Source: Cytobacillus citreus
GTDB taxonomy: Bacteria; Bacillota; Bacilli; Bacillales; Cytobacillaceae
Assembly: GCF_018343665.1 (NCBI RefSeq)
Contig: NZ_JAGYPM010000002.1
Span: 1-64,000 of the forward strand
Length of the DNA: 64,000 bases
Reading direction: 5' to 3'
The notes beneath the pieces were generated by a model that searched no databases, was not told the DNA's origin, and saw only the letters and a list, made by a program, of their open reading frames with translations. Both the position numbers and the translations under genes were made by a program. Below are positions 41,451 through 51,374 of this stretch, piece by piece. Every line of letters begins with the position of its first letter. Position 1 is the stretch's first letter.

Positions 41451-42926
41451 ATGCAAGATTCGAATAAAAACTTTACGCAGATAAATAATCATACATATAA
41501 GAATATTAAAAATGCATTAAAAAAGACAGCAATTACGGCTATTGCTGTGGCTGGGATCACATTTACTGCTGGTGTTTCAGCTCATGCTAGTGCCGAAAAG
41601 CTAACAACTGTCTATTATGTTTATATAGATGACCAATATATAGGAACTGTTACTGATAAAAGCAAAATTGAAGACTTAATAGACAAAAAGGTAAAAGAAG
41701 AGGAATCTGTTTATAAGAATTTGAATCTATCATTGAATTCAGAAGTGTCTTTCGTACCAGAGCAAGTATTCCATGCTAACTCTGTGGCAAATAATTCACA
41801 AGTAGCCGAAGAGATTAAAAAGGAAATTAGTGTACAAGCAGATGCTTCTGCTCTAATCATTGATGGAAAACCGGTTGCCTATGTTGAAAATAAAGATAAG
41901 GCAAAGGAAGTTCTTGATCAGCTTAAATTAAAATATGTTTCAGAGGCTGATTTAAAAGCAGTGGAAGCAAAAAAAGCTTCTGATGCTGTTACATTACCAC
42001 CGTTAAAAGAAAATGAAACTCGTATCTTAGACGTTCGACTATCTGAAGAAGTTTCAGTTTCTGATGAAAAAGTTGAACCAGCTAAAATTATGTCTGTTGA
42101 AAATGCGGTCAAGCTTCTCGAAAAAGGATCATTAGAAGAAGTTAAGTATAAGGTAAAAGAAGGGGATGTGCTTGGTGGAATTGCCAAAGCTCATAACTTA
42201 ACTACGAAAGAGCTTCTAGCTATTAATCCTGGATTAACAGAAGAATCAACACTGCAAATTGACCAGGAACTGAATGTAACGGTTTTAAAACCATTTGTTC
42301 AAGTTATTATTGACAAGGAATACTATACAAAAGAAGTTATGCCATTTGAAAAAGAAGTAGAAGAAACTGAATCTATGTTCAAAGGCGATACAAAAGTTAA
42401 GCAAGAAGGGAAAGATGGGATGCGCGCAGCAACCTATCGCATATCTGAACAAAATGGAACAGTCATTACGAAGGAATTAGCAAAAGAAGAAGTTCTTCAA
42501 CCACCAGTTAAACATATTATTCTAAAAGGGACGAAGGTTATTCCGTCTCGAGGTGAAGGCAACTTTATTTGGCCAACAGGTGGCGGATATGTTTCAAGTA
42601 ATGTTGGATATCGTTGGGGAAGAATGCATAAAGGAATCGATATTGCAAGGCCGAGTGATCGTACAATCAAAGCAGCTGATAATGGGGTCGTTGTTTCAGC
42701 AGGCTATGATGGCAGCTTCGGAAATAAAATTGTAATCGACCATCAAAATGGCTACCGCACCATTTACGCTCATCTTTCATCGATTAGTGTGAATCCAGGC
42801 CAAGTCGTATCAAAGGGTTCTAAAATTGGGGTTATGGGATCTACTGGAAATTCAACAGGTGTCCACCTACACTTTGAGCTATATAAAAATGGAAGCTTAC
42901 AAAATCCATTAGATTATATTCGCTAA
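41451..42926 (+). CDS. Secreted LysM-G5-M23 peptidoglycan endopeptidase
   Basis: A 491-residue exported murein hydrolase. The signal segment TAITAIAVAGITFTAGVSAH ends with an AHASA cleavage site (about residue 48). The middle part carries a LysM motif (about 228-276, VKEGDVLGGIAKAHNLTTKE) and a G5 domain (about 280-360). The C-terminal M23 metallopeptidase has the zinc ligands in HKGIDIA and HLHFE. TAGGAGG precedes the ATG. It lies just upstream of walRK, and possible WalR sites in its 5' region fit the known control of wall hydrolases by WalRK. It is longer than simple LytM enzymes. Confidence 0.92.
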   Translation: MQDSNKNFTQINNHTYKNIKNALKKTAITAIAVAGITFTAGVSAHASAEKLTTVYYVYIDDQYIGTVTDKSKIEDLIDKKVKEEESVYKNLNLSLNSEVSFVPEQVFHANSVANNSQVAEEIKKEISVQADASALIIDGKPVAYVENKDKAKEVLDQLKLKYVSEADLKAVEAKKASDAVTLPPLKENETRILDVRLSEEVSVSDEKVEPAKIMSVENAVKLLEKGSLEEVKYKVKEGDVLGGIAKAHNLTTKELLAINPGLTEESTLQIDQELNVTVLKPFVQVIIDKEYYTKEVMPFEKEVEETESMFKGDTKVKQEGKDGMRAATYRISEQNGTVITKELAKEEVLQPPVKHIILKGTKVIPSRGEGNFIWPTGGGYVSSNVGYRWGRMHKGIDIARPSDRTIKAADNGVVVSAGYDGSFGNKIVIDHQNGYRTIYAHLSSISVNPGQVVSKGSKIGVMGSTGNSTGVHLHFELYKNGSLQNPLDYIR

Positions 42927-42938
42927 TTAAAATCTGTT

Positions 42939-42972
42939 AAAGTCTCTAGTTTCGGAACTAGAGACTTTTCTT
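42939..42972 (+). terminator. M23 peptidase gene terminator
   Basis: AAGTCTCTAGTT pairs with AACTAGAGACTT across TCGG, then TTCTTG. Confidence 0.85.
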
Positions 42973-43032
42973 GTTGAATAGGAAATAATAAAATTCGCTA
43001 ACTGTTGATAACTTGAGATATAGTTTATCTAC

Positions 43033-43330
43033 GTTCAGCTCCAGCACCTACCTCCGACGTACAGGACGTACTAGTGTCGACAATGCGACAGGATAAGGAA
43101 AGCTACGTTAGCGAAACATCGCACGACCAAAAGAGAAGCTTTTGGGAGGACGTCGCGCTTTTGTCGACCTCGAGGTCATAAGCCAGTCCGCCAAGAAGGT
43201 TAAAGAACAACCTTCCTGTCGGCCAGTCTTATGCTTGTCGGAGGTGAGCACAAAGGAAAGCTTCTTTGAATATTCATCTCAGGAACAATTTGTCCTTTAA
43301 TTGTTCGAAGGCGCTTGCGCTTTTCTTATT
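43033..43330 (+). repeat. Modular hairpin repeat, long forward copy (before walR)
   Basis: Begins TTCAGCTCCAGCACCTACC and ends GAAGGCGCTTGCGCTTTTC. It has the full interior: GTACAGGACGTACTAG, GTCGACAATGCGAC, the AAGAGAAGCTTTTGGGAGG block and CCTCGAGGTCATAAGCCAG. It is the longest and best preserved member and closely matches 5720-5961 and 27003-27240. Confidence 0.85.
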
Positions 43331-43493
43331 CAAAGCAATCCCTAAATTTACCTTGACTTATCGAAGGTTCTTCCATGTAAAATAGATGAATTCATATTTA
43401 TAACATGATAAAGTAAAATTGAGAACATACATTGAAAATACAAAATCTAATAGATCCAAAATAAAAATTGATATATTTAAAAAGGAGAACACT

Positions 43494-44204
43494 ATGGAAA
43501 GAAAAATTCTAGTTGTAGATGATGAGAAACCAATTGCGGATATTCTGCAATTTAACTTAAAAAAAGAAGGCTTTGAAGTGTTCTGTTCGTACGATGGAAA
43601 TGATGCGATAGAGAAGGTTGAAGAAATTAAGCCAGATTTGATTCTGCTTGATATTATGCTTCCGCAAAAGGACGGAATTGAGGTTTGCCGTGAAGTAAGG
43701 AAAAAATATGATATGCCGATCATTATGCTGACGGCAAAGGACTCAGAGATTGATAAAGTCATTGGACTAGAGCTTGGTGCTGATGATTATGTGACGAAGC
43801 CATTTAGCACGAGGGAGCTCATTGCTCGAATTAAGGCTAATTTAAGACGACACTCCCAAATTGCTGCAAATACAGCTGAAGAAGAGGAAACAAATGAAAT
43901 TACGGTTGGCTCCTTGATCATTCATCCAGACGCCTATATTGTTTCGAAGCGTGGGGAATCGATTGAGCTTACTCATCGTGAGTTTGAACTGCTCCATTAC
44001 TTGGCCAAGCATATTGGACAAGTGATGACACGGGAGCATCTGCTTCAAACCGTATGGGGCTACGATTATTACGGAGATGTTCGTACAGTCGATGTAACGG
44101 TTAGACGCCTCCGTGAAAAAATAGAGGATAACCCAAGTCATCCAACATGGATCGTCACGAGAAGGGGAGTTGGGTATTATTTGAGAAATCCTGAACAGGA
44201 GTAA
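43494..44204 (+). CDS. walR: Essential response regulator WalR
   Basis: OmpR-family regulator of wall metabolism. The receiver domain (about 1-118) has [10 protein letters not shown], the phosphoacceptor Asp in [11 protein letters not shown] and [11 protein letters not shown]. The winged helix (about 135-236) ends [15 protein letters not shown], almost as in B. subtilis. AAAGGAGAA precedes the ATG at 43494. First gene of walRKHIJ. Confidence 0.98.
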   Translation: MERKILVVDDEKPIADILQFNLKKEGFEVFCSYDGNDAIEKVEEIKPDLILLDIMLPQKDGIEVCREVRKKYDMPIIMLTAKDSEIDKVIGLELGADDYVTKPFSTRELIARIKANLRRHSQIAANTAEEEETNEITVGSLIIHPDAYIVSKRGESIELTHREFELLHYLAKHIGQVMTREHLLQTVWGYDYYGDVRTVDVTVRRLREKIEDNPSHPTWIVTRRGVGYYLRNPEQE

Positions 44205-44213
44205 GGACATTCA

Positions 44214-46043
44214 ATGAAAAAAGTAGGTTTTTTTCGTTCGATTCACCTAAAATTTGTCATTATCTATGTGCTGCTTATTTTAATTGCTATGCAGATTATT
44301 GGTGTTTACTTTGTGAGGCAATTAGAATTTACGCTTAAAGATAATTTTAAGACAACTATCCAAGATCGGGTCAATTTGCTTGCTTATTATCTAGAGGAAC
44401 AGATGATGAAGGTGCGAGTGCCAGATGAAGACGAGACTCTTGAGGATGACGTAAAAAAATTACTGAGGGATTATTATTCTGAGGATATCAACGAAGTTCA
44501 AGTAATTGATGCCGATACGTTAAAAATTCTTGGAACCTCAGACCCTGATAATCAAGGCATCGTAGGTCAACGAACGACGGAAAATTTAGTACGGATGACG
44601 ATTGCTACAGCTCAGCCAGTAACGGAGGACTTTATCGACCCTAATACGGGCAATAGAATTTGGGTTCTTGTCACACCCATTAAGATAGATGGGGAAGTGA
44701 AGGGTGCGATTTATCTCGATGCAAAAATTGAAAATGTATATGATCAATTGAAGCAAATTAATAATATTTTCATTTCTGGAACAGCGATCGCCCTTACCAT
44801 TACAGCTATTTTAGGTGTTCTTCTTGCTCAAACCATTACTCGTCCGATGTCAGATATGAGAAGGCAAGCCCTTGCAATGGCAAAGGGGAATTTCTCAAGA
44901 AAGGTTAAAGTGTACGGAAATGATGAAATTGGTCAATTAGCGATGACCTTTAATAATTTAACGAAGAAATTGCAGGAGGCACAGGCGACAACGGAAGGGG
45001 AGCGACGCAAGCTTTCATCTGTACTTTCGCACATGACAGATGGTGTGATTGCAACAGATCGTAAAGGCAGGGTTATTCTGATCAATGAGCCGGCTGCTGA
45101 AATGCTGAATGTTTCACGTGAAACAGTATTGTCAACACCGATTGTGTCTCTGCTTGGCCTTGAAGAGGATTACACGTTTGAAGAATTGCTCTCTGAACGG
45201 GACTCCGTTATTTTAGATTTCAGCAATCCAGCAAACACGTTGATATTACGAGCAAATGTATCTGTGATTCAAAAGGAAACTGGATTTGTTAATGGACTCA
45301 TTACAATCCTCCATGACATAACTGAGCAGGAAAAAATTGATATGGAGCGACGGGAATTTGTTGCGAATGTTTCCCATGAGCTAAGAACGCCATTAACCAC
45401 AATGAGAAGCTATTTAGAGGCTCTTGCAGAAGGAGCATGGCAGGATGATGAGATTGCTCCAAAATTTCTAGATGTTACTCAAACTGAAACCGAGCGGATG
45501 ATTCGTCTTGTCAATGATCTGCTCCAGCTTTCGAACATGGATAGTAAGGATTACAAGCTTAATAAAGAATGGATCGATATTATTTCTTTCTATAATCGAA
45601 TTATTGACCGCTTTGAGCTATCAAAACAACAGAATGTAACATTTGAGCGCAAGCTTCCTGTTCATTCAGCATTCGTTGAAATAGATGGGGACAAGCTTAC
45701 TCAAGTTATTGATAATATTATTTCGAATGCCTTGAAGTACTCTCCAGAAGGCGGCAAAATTACGTTCCGTCTTGAAGAGAAGAATGATATCGTCGTTATC
45801 AGTGTCTCTGACCAAGGAGTAGGGATACCGAAAAACAATATTAATAAAATCTTTGAGCGTTTTTACCGAGTGGATAAAGCAAGAACGAGGAAGCTGGGCG
45901 GTACTGGTCTTGGGCTTGCCATCTCTAAGGAAATGGTGGAAGCACATGGCGGTGAAATATGGGCAACGAGCAAGGAAGGAAAAGGGACGACCATTTCTTT
46001 CAGCCTGCCTTACCTTCGGACTGAAGAGGATGATTGGGAATGA
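44214..46043 (+). CDS. walK: Essential sensor histidine kinase WalK
   Basis: 609 residues. TM1 at about 10-32, extracellular Cache/PAS-like sensor (about 33-182), TM2 (about 183-206), HAMP (about 207-260), cytoplasmic PAS (about 265-370), HisKA with His388 in NVSHELRTPLT, and an ATPase domain with NALKYSPEGG, DQGVGIP and GGTGLGLAI. It phosphorylates WalR. GGAGTAAGGA precedes the ATG. A perfect parS lies in the PAS codons (45110-45125). The stop overlaps the walH start (ATGA). Confidence 0.98.
   Translation: MKKVGFFRSIHLKFVIIYVLLILIAMQIIGVYFVRQLEFTLKDNFKTTIQDRVNLLAYYLEEQMMKVRVPDEDETLEDDVKKLLRDYYSEDINEVQVIDADTLKILGTSDPDNQGIVGQRTTENLVRMTIATAQPVTEDFIDPNTGNRIWVLVTPIKIDGEVKGAIYLDAKIENVYDQLKQINNIFISGTAIALTITAILGVLLAQTITRPMSDMRRQALAMAKGNFSRKVKVYGNDEIGQLAMTFNNLTKKLQEAQATTEGERRKLSSVLSHMTDGVIATDRKGRVILINEPAAEMLNVSRETVLSTPIVSLLGLEEDYTFEELLSERDSVILDFSNPANTLILRANVSVIQKETGFVNGLITILHDITEQEKIDMERREFVANVSHELRTPLTTMRSYLEALAEGAWQDDEIAPKFLDVTQTETERMIRLVNDLLQLSNMDSKDYKLNKEWIDIISFYNRIIDRFELSKQQNVTFERKLPVHSAFVEIDGDKLTQVIDNIISNALKYSPEGGKITFRLEEKNDIVVISVSDQGVGIPKNNINKIFERFYRVDKARTRKLGGTGLGLAISKEMVEAHGGEIWATSKEGKGTTISFSLPYLRTEEDDWE
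45110..45125. promoter_or_regulatory. parS: parS site in walK
   Basis: TGTTTCACGTGAAACA, identical to the site in spo0J, within walK codons for NVSRET. Confidence 0.96.
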
Positions 46044-47362
46044 CTTATGAAAATATTAAATCACTCATATTAGTCATTTTAGTAGGCTTTAGTGTGCTTT
46101 TAACATGGAGCATTTGGACGTACCAGCCAAATTATGAAATTATGGAAAAAGCAAAAACGGTTCAGGAAGTAGAAATTAGTGCGCCGAAAGATGCAAAAGA
46201 AATTATTAAACCGGATCGGATTTATTACCATTACGATAAAGACAGGCATTATGGGACGATCGATCCAAATGAAATAGAAAAAGTAATGGCAGAGATTAGC
46301 AGATGGGATTTTTCTGATTTTGTCAATATCTCAAGTCAAATAAAAAATTATTCATCTTTCATCCATAATCCTGGGAATGCGGTTATTCTATTTCCTGATT
46401 CGATTCCAACTGAATTTTTTCGAACAATTATTAATACGAAGGAAAAAAAGATCCCTGAATTCTATTTCGATCGAATTGTCATCGATTTAGAAGAAGTACA
46501 GAAGGATCATGGCTTTGTCTATTTTGTTTCTACAGAAAATGAGGAAGTCTACAGAAGCCATGTATCAGCATCGTTCGTGCATAACTTTAGAAATAGCTTC
46601 TTTAAAAATGCCGAATACAGTCTGAAATATGCGAAGTATTTCCCTTATAAGACGGGAAATGATCGAATTCTATTCTTGCCTGTGGAAGAAACGAAAATGC
46701 AGCGATATCAATATTTATCAACACCTTTAGATTCTGAGAAATTTATGAATGCCTTATTTAAAAATCCAAGTGTCGTTCAGAAAAATCATCCAACCTCTGG
46801 GGAAGAATATACGAACGGATCAAGCCTAATGCGTGTGAATGATGATGAAAGCACGCTTCAGTATATTAATCCTGTTGAAAACAATGAGAGTTCTTTTATT
46901 TCTAATAATCTTTTAAAAAGAAGCATTGATTTCATTAATGAGCATGGCGGCTGGACAGATAATTACCGGTTTGTATCCATGGATGAATTGAATCATCAAG
47001 TGCTTTTCCGCCTTTATGACGACAAAGGGTATCCCGTTTTTAGCGAGGAAAGCGGTATTTCTGAAATAAGCCAAACATGGGGTCAAAATGAAATCTATAA
47101 GTATTTCCGCAGTAATTTTTCTATCGGTTCAAGGGTGGAAGCGTCAGAAATGACATTAAGCTCTGGGGAGGAAGTCATACAGTTTTTGGAATCGGAAGGA
47201 TATAACATGGATAACTTAGAGGATCTCGTACTGGGATACACCATGGAAAAAAATGCAAGGATCCTGTACTTGGAGCCTTCCTGGTATTATCGATACAATC
47301 ATACATGGAGTAAATTATCGATGAATGAAATAGAAGGAGGGCCTAACCATGGATTGGAGTAG
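46040..47362 (+). CDS. walH: WalRK regulatory protein WalH (YycH)
   Basis: About 440 residues with one N-terminal TM (about 7-24) and a large extracytoplasmic domain. With WalI it binds WalK in the membrane and modulates its activity. Low sequence conservation is normal for the family; position and topology are diagnostic. ATG at 46040 overlaps the walK stop by 4 bp. It overlaps walI by 14 bp. Confidence 0.93.
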   Translation: MTYENIKSLILVILVGFSVLLTWSIWTYQPNYEIMEKAKTVQEVEISAPKDAKEIIKPDRIYYHYDKDRHYGTIDPNEIEKVMAEISRWDFSDFVNISSQIKNYSSFIHNPGNAVILFPDSIPTEFFRTIINTKEKKIPEFYFDRIVIDLEEVQKDHGFVYFVSTENEEVYRSHVSASFVHNFRNSFFKNAEYSLKYAKYFPYKTGNDRILFLPVEETKMQRYQYLSTPLDSEKFMNALFKNPSVVQKNHPTSGEEYTNGSSLMRVNDDESTLQYINPVENNESSFISNNLLKRSIDFINEHGGWTDNYRFVSMDELNHQVLFRLYDDKGYPVFSEESGISEISQTWGQNEIYKYFRSNFSIGSRVEASEMTLSSGEEVIQFLESEGYNMDNLEDLVLGYTMEKNARILYLEPSWYYRYNHTWSKLSMNEIEGGPNHGLE

Positions 47363-48152
47363 GATCAAAACTATTTTCATCTTAACCTTCCTTGTGCTTG
47401 ATATTTATTTAATGTATGAGTTCTTTACATTGAAGGATTCAAGTCAGTATGAATATATAACGGAAACATCCTTAGAAAAGAAGCTTCAGGCTGCCGAGAT
47501 TGAGTATAAAGAGCTTCCGAAAAACCATACGAAAGATATGTATTTAAGTGCGAAACCGAAGAATTTTAATAATGAACTAATCGAGTCATTAGAGAAAACA
47601 AAGTTAAAAGGCCAGGATCTTGAAGTGAGCACGGACAATGCCTTAAAGTCTATACTTGATAAGCCGTATGACCTCAAAGATAAGTTTGAAGTGGCAGATG
47701 TCAATTCCTTTGTCAAAAATAATGTTTTGAATGGCGATCAATATCGTTTTTGGAAGAAGGAAGGAAGTACTATTTACTATTACCAGCAATTTAACGATAA
47801 GGTTTTTTACCATAATAATAACGGTCAATTGGCCATCTACTTGACTGAAGAAAATGATATTGCGTCCTATCGGCAAACGATGCTTGAGGATATTGAAGAG
47901 ATTTCTAAAGAAGAGAAGATTATTCAACCTTTAAAGGCAATTGAAGCATTGTATGAAAATAATTCTCTGGAGCCTAAGAGCAAAATTACAAAGGTTGAGC
48001 TAGGGTATTTTACTTTTGATCAAACGAGCACGACACAGGTTTTGACACCTGCATGGCGTTTTGTTATTGAAGATAAAGAGGACTTATTTGTCAATGCCTT
48101 CGAGGGGCAAGTTTTCCAATTAAACACCGAAGATAAAAATATAGTGGAGTGA
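47349..48152 (+). CDS. walI: WalRK regulatory protein WalI (YycI)
   Basis: 267 residues with an N-terminal TM (MDWSRIKTIFILTFLVLDIY) and an extracytoplasmic domain that resembles WalH in fold. Forms the WalK-WalH-WalI membrane complex. GAAGGAGG lies just upstream within walH. walJ follows after 6 bp. Confidence 0.93.
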   Translation: MDWSRIKTIFILTFLVLDIYLMYEFFTLKDSSQYEYITETSLEKKLQAAEIEYKELPKNHTKDMYLSAKPKNFNNELIESLEKTKLKGQDLEVSTDNALKSILDKPYDLKDKFEVADVNSFVKNNVLNGDQYRFWKKEGSTIYYYQQFNDKVFYHNNNGQLAIYLTEENDIASYRQTMLEDIEEISKEEKIIQPLKAIEALYENNSLEPKSKITKVELGYFTFDQTSTTQVLTPAWRFVIEDKEDLFVNAFEGQVFQLNTEDKNIVE

Positions 48153-48158
48153 GAGAAT

Positions 48159-48953
48159 ATGTCTTTACAATTCAGCGTTCTCGCGAGCGGAAGTACGGGG
48201 AATGCCATCTTTGTCGAGACGGAGGACCATTCATTTTTGGTTGATGCGGGATTGAGCGGAAAGCAAATGGAAGCTTTATTTCAAAAGATTGATCGAGATA
48301 TGGGGAAACTCTCCGGATTATTAGTGACACACGAGCATAGCGACCATATTAAAGGAGTCGGGGTGCTAGCCCGCAAGTATAAATTGCCAGTCTACGCAAA
48401 TGAGAAGACATGGAAGGCAATGGACAGTTTAATTGGACAAGTCCCTGTGGAACAGAAATTTACCTTTGAGATGGAGACAGTGAAAGCATTTGGCTCTTTA
48501 GAAATTGAATCCTTCGGTGTATCACATGATGCTGCAGATCCGATGTTCTATGTCTTTCATCACCAAGGCAAGAAGCTTGTCTTAATTACCGATACAGGCT
48601 ATGTCAGTGATCGGATGAAGGGACTGATTTCTAACGCGGATGCTTATGTGTTTGAAAGCAATCATGATGTTCAGATGCTCAGAATGGGACGTTACCCATG
48701 GAGCATTAAGAGAAGAATTTTAAGTGATGTTGGCCATGTGTCCAATGAGGATGCAGCAATTGCGATGGGCGAAGTGGCTGGAGATCGGACGAAGCGAATT
48801 TACTTAGCTCATTTAAGCCAAGATAATAATATGAAGGATTTAGCGAGAATGTCTGTATCGCAAACACTCGAAAGCAGAGGAATTATTGTGGGAGAGCAGT
48901 TTGAATTGTATGATACAGATCCGAAGATTCCGACTGCATTAACAGCAATCTAG
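48159..48953 (+). CDS. walJ: MBL-fold nuclease-like protein WalJ (YycJ)
   Basis: Metallo-beta-lactamase fold protein, 264 residues. The fold motifs are [16 protein letters not shown] (metal ligands), FGVSHDA and ITDTGYVS, with HVSNEDAA near the end. YycJ is reported as a 5'-exonuclease-like protein with links to DNA repair and division. Last gene of the wal operon, followed by a long terminator. Confidence 0.95.
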   Translation: MSLQFSVLASGSTGNAIFVETEDHSFLVDAGLSGKQMEALFQKIDRDMGKLSGLLVTHEHSDHIKGVGVLARKYKLPVYANEKTWKAMDSLIGQVPVEQKFTFEMETVKAFGSLEIESFGVSHDAADPMFYVFHHQGKKLVLITDTGYVSDRMKGLISNADAYVFESNHDVQMLRMGRYPWSIKRRILSDVGHVSNEDAAIAMGEVAGDRTKRIYLAHLSQDNNMKDLARMSVSQTLESRGIIVGEQFELYDTDPKIPTALTAI

Positions 48954-48972
48954 GATTAGAGTAAGGATGAGA

Positions 48973-49049
48973 AGTCTATAGGGTACATGGGCAGAAATTT
49001 GATTTTTTTATTGGATCAATTTCTGAATGCGTGCCTATAGGCTTTTTTT
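48973..49049 (+). terminator. wal operon terminator
   Basis: A long stem: outer CTATAGG with CCTATAG, inner AGAAATTTGAT with ATCAATTTCT, then GCTTTTTTT. Confidence 0.85.
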
Positions 49050-49165
49050 AGTAGATTTTTAATAGATTCTTTAAAATGATTGATTATAATATTGAATTAG
49101 GAGGAAGAATAAGTCTTAGCACTTATTTCTTACACAGTAAAGAATGAAGAAAGGAATGGTCCAGT

Positions 49166-50392
49166 ATGGGTTACTATGATCAAGAAGATTATGAAAACAG
49201 TAATAAGAAGCAAAAGGGAAATAAGGGCGGTTATTTTTTGGCGAGCCTTGTTGGGGCAATTCTAGGTGCCATTCTTGTCATTATTGCCATCCCGATAATT
49301 TCAGGTTCTGATGTTTTTCCATTTTCCGCGCAGCCGGATGAACAGGTGCAGGAAAACGCCGATAATAAAGGCAATATTCCTACACAAAATGTATCCTTGA
49401 ATGTAGTATCTGATGTAACAAAAGCGGTGGATAAAGCAGGAGATGCTGTTGTTGGAATAACCAATATTCAAACGACCAGCTTCTGGGGAGAAGGCGGAAG
49501 TGTGAATGAACCGGCTGGGACTGGATCAGGCGTGATTTATAAAAAGGCTGGTAACAAAGCGTATGTTGTGACAAATCATCATGTGATTGAGAAGGCTAAC
49601 AAGCTCGAGGTTACTCTCGCAGATGGGACTAAGGTGCCCGCTGAGCTTAGAGGCAGTGATATATGGACGGACCTTGCCGTTCTTGAAATTGATGAAAAAA
49701 ATGTGAAAAAAGTTGCTGAGTTTGGTAACTCTGATGCTTTAAAGCCTGGCGAGCCAGTTATTGCAATTGGAAATCCTCTTGGCCAGACCTTCTCAGGCTC
49801 TGTTACACAAGGAATTATTTCCGGAGTTGAGCGTACAATCCCTGTAGATATTAATGAAGATGGAGTTGCGGACTGGAATGCAGACGTATTGCAAACAGAT
49901 GCTGCGATCAATCCAGGAAATAGTGGAGGAGCTTTAGTCAATATTAAAGGACAAGTTATCGGCATTAACTCGATGAAAATTGCTCAGCAAGCGGTAGAAG
50001 GCATTGGTTTGGCCATTCCGATTAATTCTGCTCAGCCGATCATCAATGATTTAGAGAAATTCGGAGAAGTGAAAAGACCTTATATGGGCGTAGAATTAGT
50101 ATCAGTGAATGAGATTTCTAGGTATCATCAGCTTGAAACCTTAAAATTGCCAAGTGATGTCAATTATGGTGTGGCACTAAGAAGGGTTGTTCCAAACGCA
50201 CCAGCTGCTCAAGCAGGATTGAAGGAGCTTGATGTCATCGTTGAAATGGATGGAGAAAAAATCAATGATGTTGTCGATCTTAGAAAGCTTCTCTATAATA
50301 AAAAGAAAATTGGCGACCAATTAGAGATAAAATATTACCGTGGTGGAAAGCTTCATAAGACAACCTTGAAGCTTAGAGAAGAGACGTTTTAA
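49166..50392 (+). CDS. htrC: HtrA-type membrane serine protease (HtrC/YycK)
   Basis: 408 residues. A Lys-rich cytoplasmic tail is followed by one TM (about 26-47). The trypsin-like domain has the triad His in VTNHHVI, Asp in TDLAVLEI and Ser in NPGNSGGALV. A C-terminal PDZ domain (about 300-400) contains VVPNAPAAQAGLKELDVI. It degrades or refolds damaged exported proteins. In B. subtilis the third HtrA paralogue also follows walJ, which supports the name. Confidence 0.93.
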   Translation: MGYYDQEDYENSNKKQKGNKGGYFLASLVGAILGAILVIIAIPIISGSDVFPFSAQPDEQVQENADNKGNIPTQNVSLNVVSDVTKAVDKAGDAVVGITNIQTTSFWGEGGSVNEPAGTGSGVIYKKAGNKAYVVTNHHVIEKANKLEVTLADGTKVPAELRGSDIWTDLAVLEIDEKNVKKVAEFGNSDALKPGEPVIAIGNPLGQTFSGSVTQGIISGVERTIPVDINEDGVADWNADVLQTDAAINPGNSGGALVNIKGQVIGINSMKIAQQAVEGIGLAIPINSAQPIINDLEKFGEVKRPYMGVELVSVNEISRYHQLETLKLPSDVNYGVALRRVVPNAPAAQAGLKELDVIVEMDGEKINDVVDLRKLLYNKKKIGDQLEIKYYRGGKLHKTTLKLREETF

Positions 50393-50410
50393 TTAAATTG
50401 TTTTGCGGGG

Positions 50411-50444
50411 CAGGAAAGCGAAAAAATTGCTTTCCTGTTTTTTT
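50411..50444 (+). terminator. htrC terminator
   Basis: CAGGAAAGC and GCTTTCCTG pair across GAAAAAATT, followed by TTTTTTT. Confidence 0.92.
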
Positions 50445-50549
50445 AACGCCAAGTTTCTCTAATAGGGAAAAAGACGGATATTAACATTGTGCATAACATT
50501 GGATAGGGGTCGACACTTTCGATTTAGGTTCTGTTTTGTTAAGATGTAG

Positions 50550-50858
50550 TGTGGATAAGTGAAAAGAATAAAATTAATAGAAATTATCCACAATTCGAAT
50601 AATGAGAATAGGTGTATTTGTATATGAAAGGATGGAAGAAAATGATTTATAGTTGTGAGGAACACATTGATATAGCAATAGATACAGTCGTTGACGAGCA
50701 CGAAACCTTCCCGATTTTAACCAAGATTTCAGAGGGGGAAAAGTTATCAACAACCTGTGAATATTGTCGAAATTCAGCAGTATATCTTGTGGCGAACGAA
50801 TGATCCCACACAATATGTGGATAGAAAATGTGGATATGTGTATAACTTATGTGGATAT
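50550..50858. promoter_or_regulatory. DnaA-box cluster upstream of rlmH
   Basis: Exact boxes lie at 50550-50558 (TGTGGATAA) and 50584-50592 (TTATCCACA). One-mismatch boxes lie at 50816-50824 (TGTGGATAG), 50829-50837 and 50850-50858 (TGTGGATAT), flanking the CxxH gene and running up to rlmH. B. subtilis has a DnaA-box cluster upstream of the orthologue yydA that affects initiation timing. Confidence 0.75.
50642..50803 (+). CDS. CxxH/CxxC small protein
   Basis: A 53-residue protein with a CEEH motif near the N-terminus (Cys5 to His8) and CEYC at the C-terminal side, a probable zinc site. It matches the CxxH/CxxC protein family (BA_5709 type) found between htrC and rlmH in Bacillaceae. Function is unknown. 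GAAAGGATGG lies before the ATG at 50642. It sits inside a DnaA-box cluster. Confidence 0.82.
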   Translation: MIYSCEEHIDIAIDTVVDEHETFPILTKISEGEKLSTTCEYCRNSAVYLVANE

Positions 50859-50883
50859 CTTGTTTGTAAAGTGAGGATTACGT

Positions 50884-51363
50884 GTGAATATCTCGATTAT
50901 TACCGTTGGAAAACTAAAAGAAAAATATTTAAAGCAAGGAATAGACGAATATTTAAAGAGACTTTCGGCCTATGCCAAAATGGACATCATCGAGGTTCCA
51001 GATGAAAAAGCGCCAGAAGAACTAAGCGAATCCGAAATGCTGAAAGTCAAACAAAAGGAAGGCGAACGCATCTTAGCAAAAATCAACCCAGATGCCCACG
51101 TCATTGCCCTTGCGATTGATGGGAAAATGAAATCATCAGAAGAGCTTGCTGATGGAATAGATAAGCTAGCCACTTACGGGAAAAGTAAAGTAGCGTTTGT
51201 GATTGGTGGATCGCTTGGGTTGAGTGAGGAAGTGTTGAAGCGAGCGGATGAGAAATTAAGCTTTTCGAAGATGACATTTCCGCATCAGTTGATGAGGTTG
51301 GTTTTGGTGGAGCAGGTTTATCGTGCGTTTAGGATTATTAGGGGGGAACCGTACCATAAGTAA
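50884..51363 (+). CDS. rlmH: 23S rRNA pseudouridine-1915 N3-methyltransferase RlmH
   Basis: SPOUT methyltransferase acting on 23S rRNA pseudouridine 1915. 159 residues. SAM-knot motifs are [18 protein letters not shown] and the C-terminal [20 protein letters not shown]. It ends RGEPYHK. The start is GTG (50884), with GTGAGGA upstream. Its last codons, GAACCGTACCATAAG, form the first of four direct repeats; the staphylococcal orthologue (orfX) is the SCC integration site. Confidence 0.97.
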   Translation: MNISIITVGKLKEKYLKQGIDEYLKRLSAYAKMDIIEVPDEKAPEELSESEMLKVKQKEGERILAKINPDAHVIALAIDGKMKSSEELADGIDKLATYGKSKVAFVIGGSLGLSEEVLKRADEKLSFSKMTFPHQLMRLVLVEQVYRAFRIIRGEPYHK

Positions 51364-51374
51364 ATGAGGTTTTT
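51346..51374 (+). mobile_element. SCC-like att site 1 (rlmH 3' end)
   Basis: GAACCGTACCATAAGTAAAT then GAGGTTTTT. It covers the last codons and stop of rlmH. It resembles staphylococcal attB (GAAGCATATCATAAATGA then TGCGGTTT) in the TAYCATAA core and the trailing GGTTTTT. Confidence 0.75.
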
